In this document: positions 62,351 to 64,000 of the stretch, piece by piece
Layout: every line of letters begins with the position of its first letter
Position numbering within the stretch: position 1 is the first letter of the stretch
DNA from: Gelidibacter pelagius
GTDB lineage: Bacteria > Bacteroidota > Bacteroidia > Flavobacteriales > Flavobacteriaceae
Reading direction: 5' to 3'
Assembly: GCF_017581925.1 (NCBI RefSeq)
Contig: NZ_JAGEVG010000012.1
Span: forward strand, 1-64,000
DNA: 64,000 bases
Made by a program: the position numbers and the translations under genes
Notes under the pieces: generated by a model
The model's database searches: none
What the model saw: only the letters and a program-made list of their open reading frames with translations
What the model was told of the DNA's origin: nothing

Positions 62351-64000
62351 TTATTGGTTTTCAATCCATTTACGCGCATTGACAAAAGCTTCCAACCAGG
62401 GAGAAACTTCATCTTTTCTCCCTTCTGGATAATACGGCCAATTCCATTGAAAGGTGGAACGCTCAATATGCGGCATGGTCACTAAATGTCTACCAGATTT
62501 ATCACACATCATGGCAGTGTTAAAATCAGATCCATTCGGATTAGCTGGATAAGCGTCATAACCATATTTGGCCACGATATTATAATGGTCTTCCGAGAGT
62601 GGAAGTTTGAACTTGCCTTCGCCGTGTGAAATCCATACGCCTAAGGTGCTGCCCGCCATACTTGAGAGCATGACCGAATTGTTTTCTTGTATTTTTACTG
62701 AACTAAAGCTGCTTTCGTGTTTATTCGATGTATTATAGGTGAGTTTTCCGTGAGTTTCGTGCTCTGGATTGACTAAGCCTAATTCCATCCAAAGTTGAGC
62801 ACCATTACAAATCCCCACGGAAAGTGTATCCTCTCTTTTAAAGAAATTCTTTAAGGCGAGATTTGCTTTTTCATTGTATAAAAACGCACCGGCCCAGCCT
62901 TTTGCAGAGCCTAAAACATCAGAGTTTGAAAATCCGCCAACGGTGCCAATAAACTGAATGTCTTCCAGGGTTTCACGACCCGAAATTAAATCGGTCATGT
63001 GTACATCTTTTACATCAAATCCTGCCAAGTACATGGCGTTTGCCATCTCGCGCTCGGAGTTGGAGCCTTTTTCTCTTAAAATGGCTGCTTTGGGGCGTGC
63101 AGTACGGTCAAGTCGCGACTTGACCGTACGTCGCGACTTGACCGTACCTTCCAATTTCCCTGTGAAATGCTCTGGAAATTTATATCGTAATGGCTGATTC
63201 TTATAATTCTCAAAGCGAGCTTTTGCCAAGCCGTTTGCGGTTTGTTTTTGATCGAGTAGAAAAGAGGTTCTATACCACATATCACGCAACTTCGATACCG
63301 TCATGCTAAACACATCGCTTCCATTGATAATATTTAGGAAATCGCCTTCCACAACCTTTCCAATCTTGAAAAATTCAATATTTGCATCGGCTAATATCTT
63401 TTCTGCTGAAGCGTCTTTGGTCTGAAAAACGAATCCTGAATTTTCAGCAAAAAGTAGTTTGAAAGAATCTTTTTCACGGATGTTGGTCATATCAAATTCG
63501 GCACCCAAATTGTTATCGGCGAAACACATTTCCAATAAGGTGGTGATCAATCCGCCAGAAGCCACATCATGTCCAGCAACAATTTGGTCATCTTTAATTA
63601 AGGTTTGGATGGTGTTGAAAACAGTTTTCACATAACTTGCATGTTGAACTTTCGGCGTTTCGGCACCAATTTTATTCAGGATTTGCGCAAAAGAGCTACC
63701 GCCCAATTTGAATCCATCCTGAGAAAGATTGATATAGTAGATGCTTCCTGCATTTTTCTTTAAAACAGGCTCGACGACTTTAGAAATGTCGTTACAGTTT
63801 GCTGCAGCTGAAATAATTACGGTGCCAGGAGAAATAACCTCTTCATTGGGATATTTCTGTTTCATGGAAAGCGAATCTTTGCCAGTTGGCACATTGATGC
63901 CCAAATCAATTGAAAATTCAGAAACTGCTTTTACGGCAGTGTAAAGTCGTGCATCCTCACCTTCATTTTTACATGGCCACATCCAATTGGCTGAAAGTGA
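62351..64000 (-). CDS. purL: Phosphoribosylformylglycinamidine synthase, 3' part
   Basis: This is the C-terminal ~550 residues of the large PurL (FGAM synthase), which converts FGAR to FGAM in purine synthesis; the start lies beyond the window. The synthase part has INVPTGKDSLSMKQKYP and HDVASGGLITTLLEMCF. The C-terminal glutaminase has the nucleophile cysteine in SVGICNGAQLWMEL and the histidine/glutamate in TMPHIERSTFQWNW. Between the domains, around plus-strand 63102-63147, the protein contains GTVKSRRTVKSRLDRT, encoded by a palindromic repeat. The insert keeps the frame, so the enzyme is likely functional. Confidence 0.95.
   Translation of the reverse strand, partial: SLSANWMWPCKNEGEDARLYTAVKAVSEFSIDLGINVPTGKDSLSMKQKYPNEEVISPGTVIISAAANCNDISKVVEPVLKKNAGSIYYINLSQDGFKLGGSSFAQILNKIGAETPKVQHASYVKTVFNTIQTLIKDDQIVAGHDVASGGLITTLLEMCFADNNLGAEFDMTNIREKDSFKLLFAENSGFVFQTKDASAEKILADANIEFFKIGKVVEGDFLNIINGSDVFSMTVSKLRDMWYRTSFLLDQKQTANGLAKARFENYKNQPLRYKFPEHFTGKLEGTVKSRRTVKSRLDRTARPKAAILREKGSNSEREMANAMYLAGFDVKDVHMTDLISGRETLEDIQFIGTVGGFSNSDVLGSAKGWAGAFLYNEKANLALKNFFKREDTLSVGICNGAQLWMELGLVNPEHETHGKLTYNTSNKHESSFSSVKIQENNSVMLSSMAGSTLGVWISHGEGKFKLPLSEDHYNIVAKYGYDAYPANPNGSDFNTAMMCDKSGRHLVTMPHIERSTFQWNWPYYPEGRKDEVSPWLEAFVNARKWIENQ
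63102..63147. repeat. Palindromic element inside purL
   Basis: A perfect 28-bp palindrome (half-site GTACGGTCAAGTCG, 63102-63129) is followed after one G by a second partial copy, TCGCGACTTGACCGTAC (63131-63147). It is in frame and adds an arginine/lysine-rich linker between the synthase and glutaminase domains of PurL. Confidence 0.85.

Noticed and set aside
1-64000. tRNA, rRNA or phage genes
   Set aside because: No cloverleaf-like stretch with a CCA end, no rRNA segment and no phage structural or integrase gene was seen in the sequence or in the proteins read.

Overview
The window looks like chromosome from an AT-rich member of the Flavobacteriaceae (Bacteroidota), probably a facultatively anaerobic, partly denitrifying one. 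Supporting signs are a fused CcoN-CcoO subunit with a one-heme CcoP, Sec/lipoprotein-type (clade II) NosZ, many lipoprotein signal peptides, almost no Shine-Dalgarno sequences, and promoters built on the Bacteroidota -7 box TAnnTTTG. No rRNA, tRNA, phage or CRISPR was seen. These taxonomic and family calls come from reading motifs; no database was searched.

Layout. 1-2.3 kb: a dense array of hairpin-rich repeats next to an IS200-like/REP-associated tyrosine transposase. 2.35-5.6 kb: a serine hydrolase, a small cupin and a nucleotide pyrophosphatase/phosphodiesterase lipoprotein. 5.7-7.8 kb: three small minus-strand accessory genes (unknown, membrane, HNH) separated by a diverged intergenic repeat, like a gene-cassette region. 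8.1-10.2 kb: ECF sigma/anti-sigma pair and Cu/Zn superoxide dismutase. 10.4-28.7 kb (plus strand): the anaerobic block. It holds hemN, a universal stress protein, nirK (fused to cytochrome c), a FGE-like protein, SCO, a porin, the nos cluster (cytochrome c, fasciclin, nosZ, membrane protein, nosL, nosD, nosF, nosY), then a small FNR-controlled protein, a YtkA-like lipoprotein and a NosA/OprC-like TonB copper receptor. 28.7-31.9 kb (minus): hemerythrin, a polytopic membrane protein, Ric/YtfE repair protein and an NsrR-like Rrf2 regulator. 32-40.8 kb (minus): the complete cbb3 oxidase locus, with the Crp/Fnr regulator diverging at 40.9 kb. 41.7-51.6 kb: secreted peptidases, a VWA/AAA+ pair and a YdeI-family protein. 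51.9-58.3 kb: a beta-oxidation operon under a MarR regulator, interrupted by a four-helix-bundle gene inside inverted heptad repeats. 58.5-64 kb: an LTA-synthase-like enzyme, an acyl-CoA synthetase and the 3' part of purL.

How it works together. Copper and low oxygen are the common theme: NirK, NosZ and cbb3 need copper, and the window supplies a copper receptor, SCO, NosL/D/F/Y, CcoI and SafE-like functions. The most striking regulatory signal is a fixed promoter design. A 14-bp FNR-like palindrome (ATGA-N6-TCAT or a one-base variant) lies exactly 22 bp upstream of the -7 box in front of hemN, nirK, nos, the gene at 25063, ccoS-ccoNO and ccoI. A second 14-bp palindrome, GGAyAAAAnyrTCC, occurs 5 bp upstream of that box at nirK and nos, and also at the rrf2 and ric promoters, which suggests an NO-sensing regulon run by the Rrf2 protein. 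No nitrate reductase or recognisable NO reductase is in the window.
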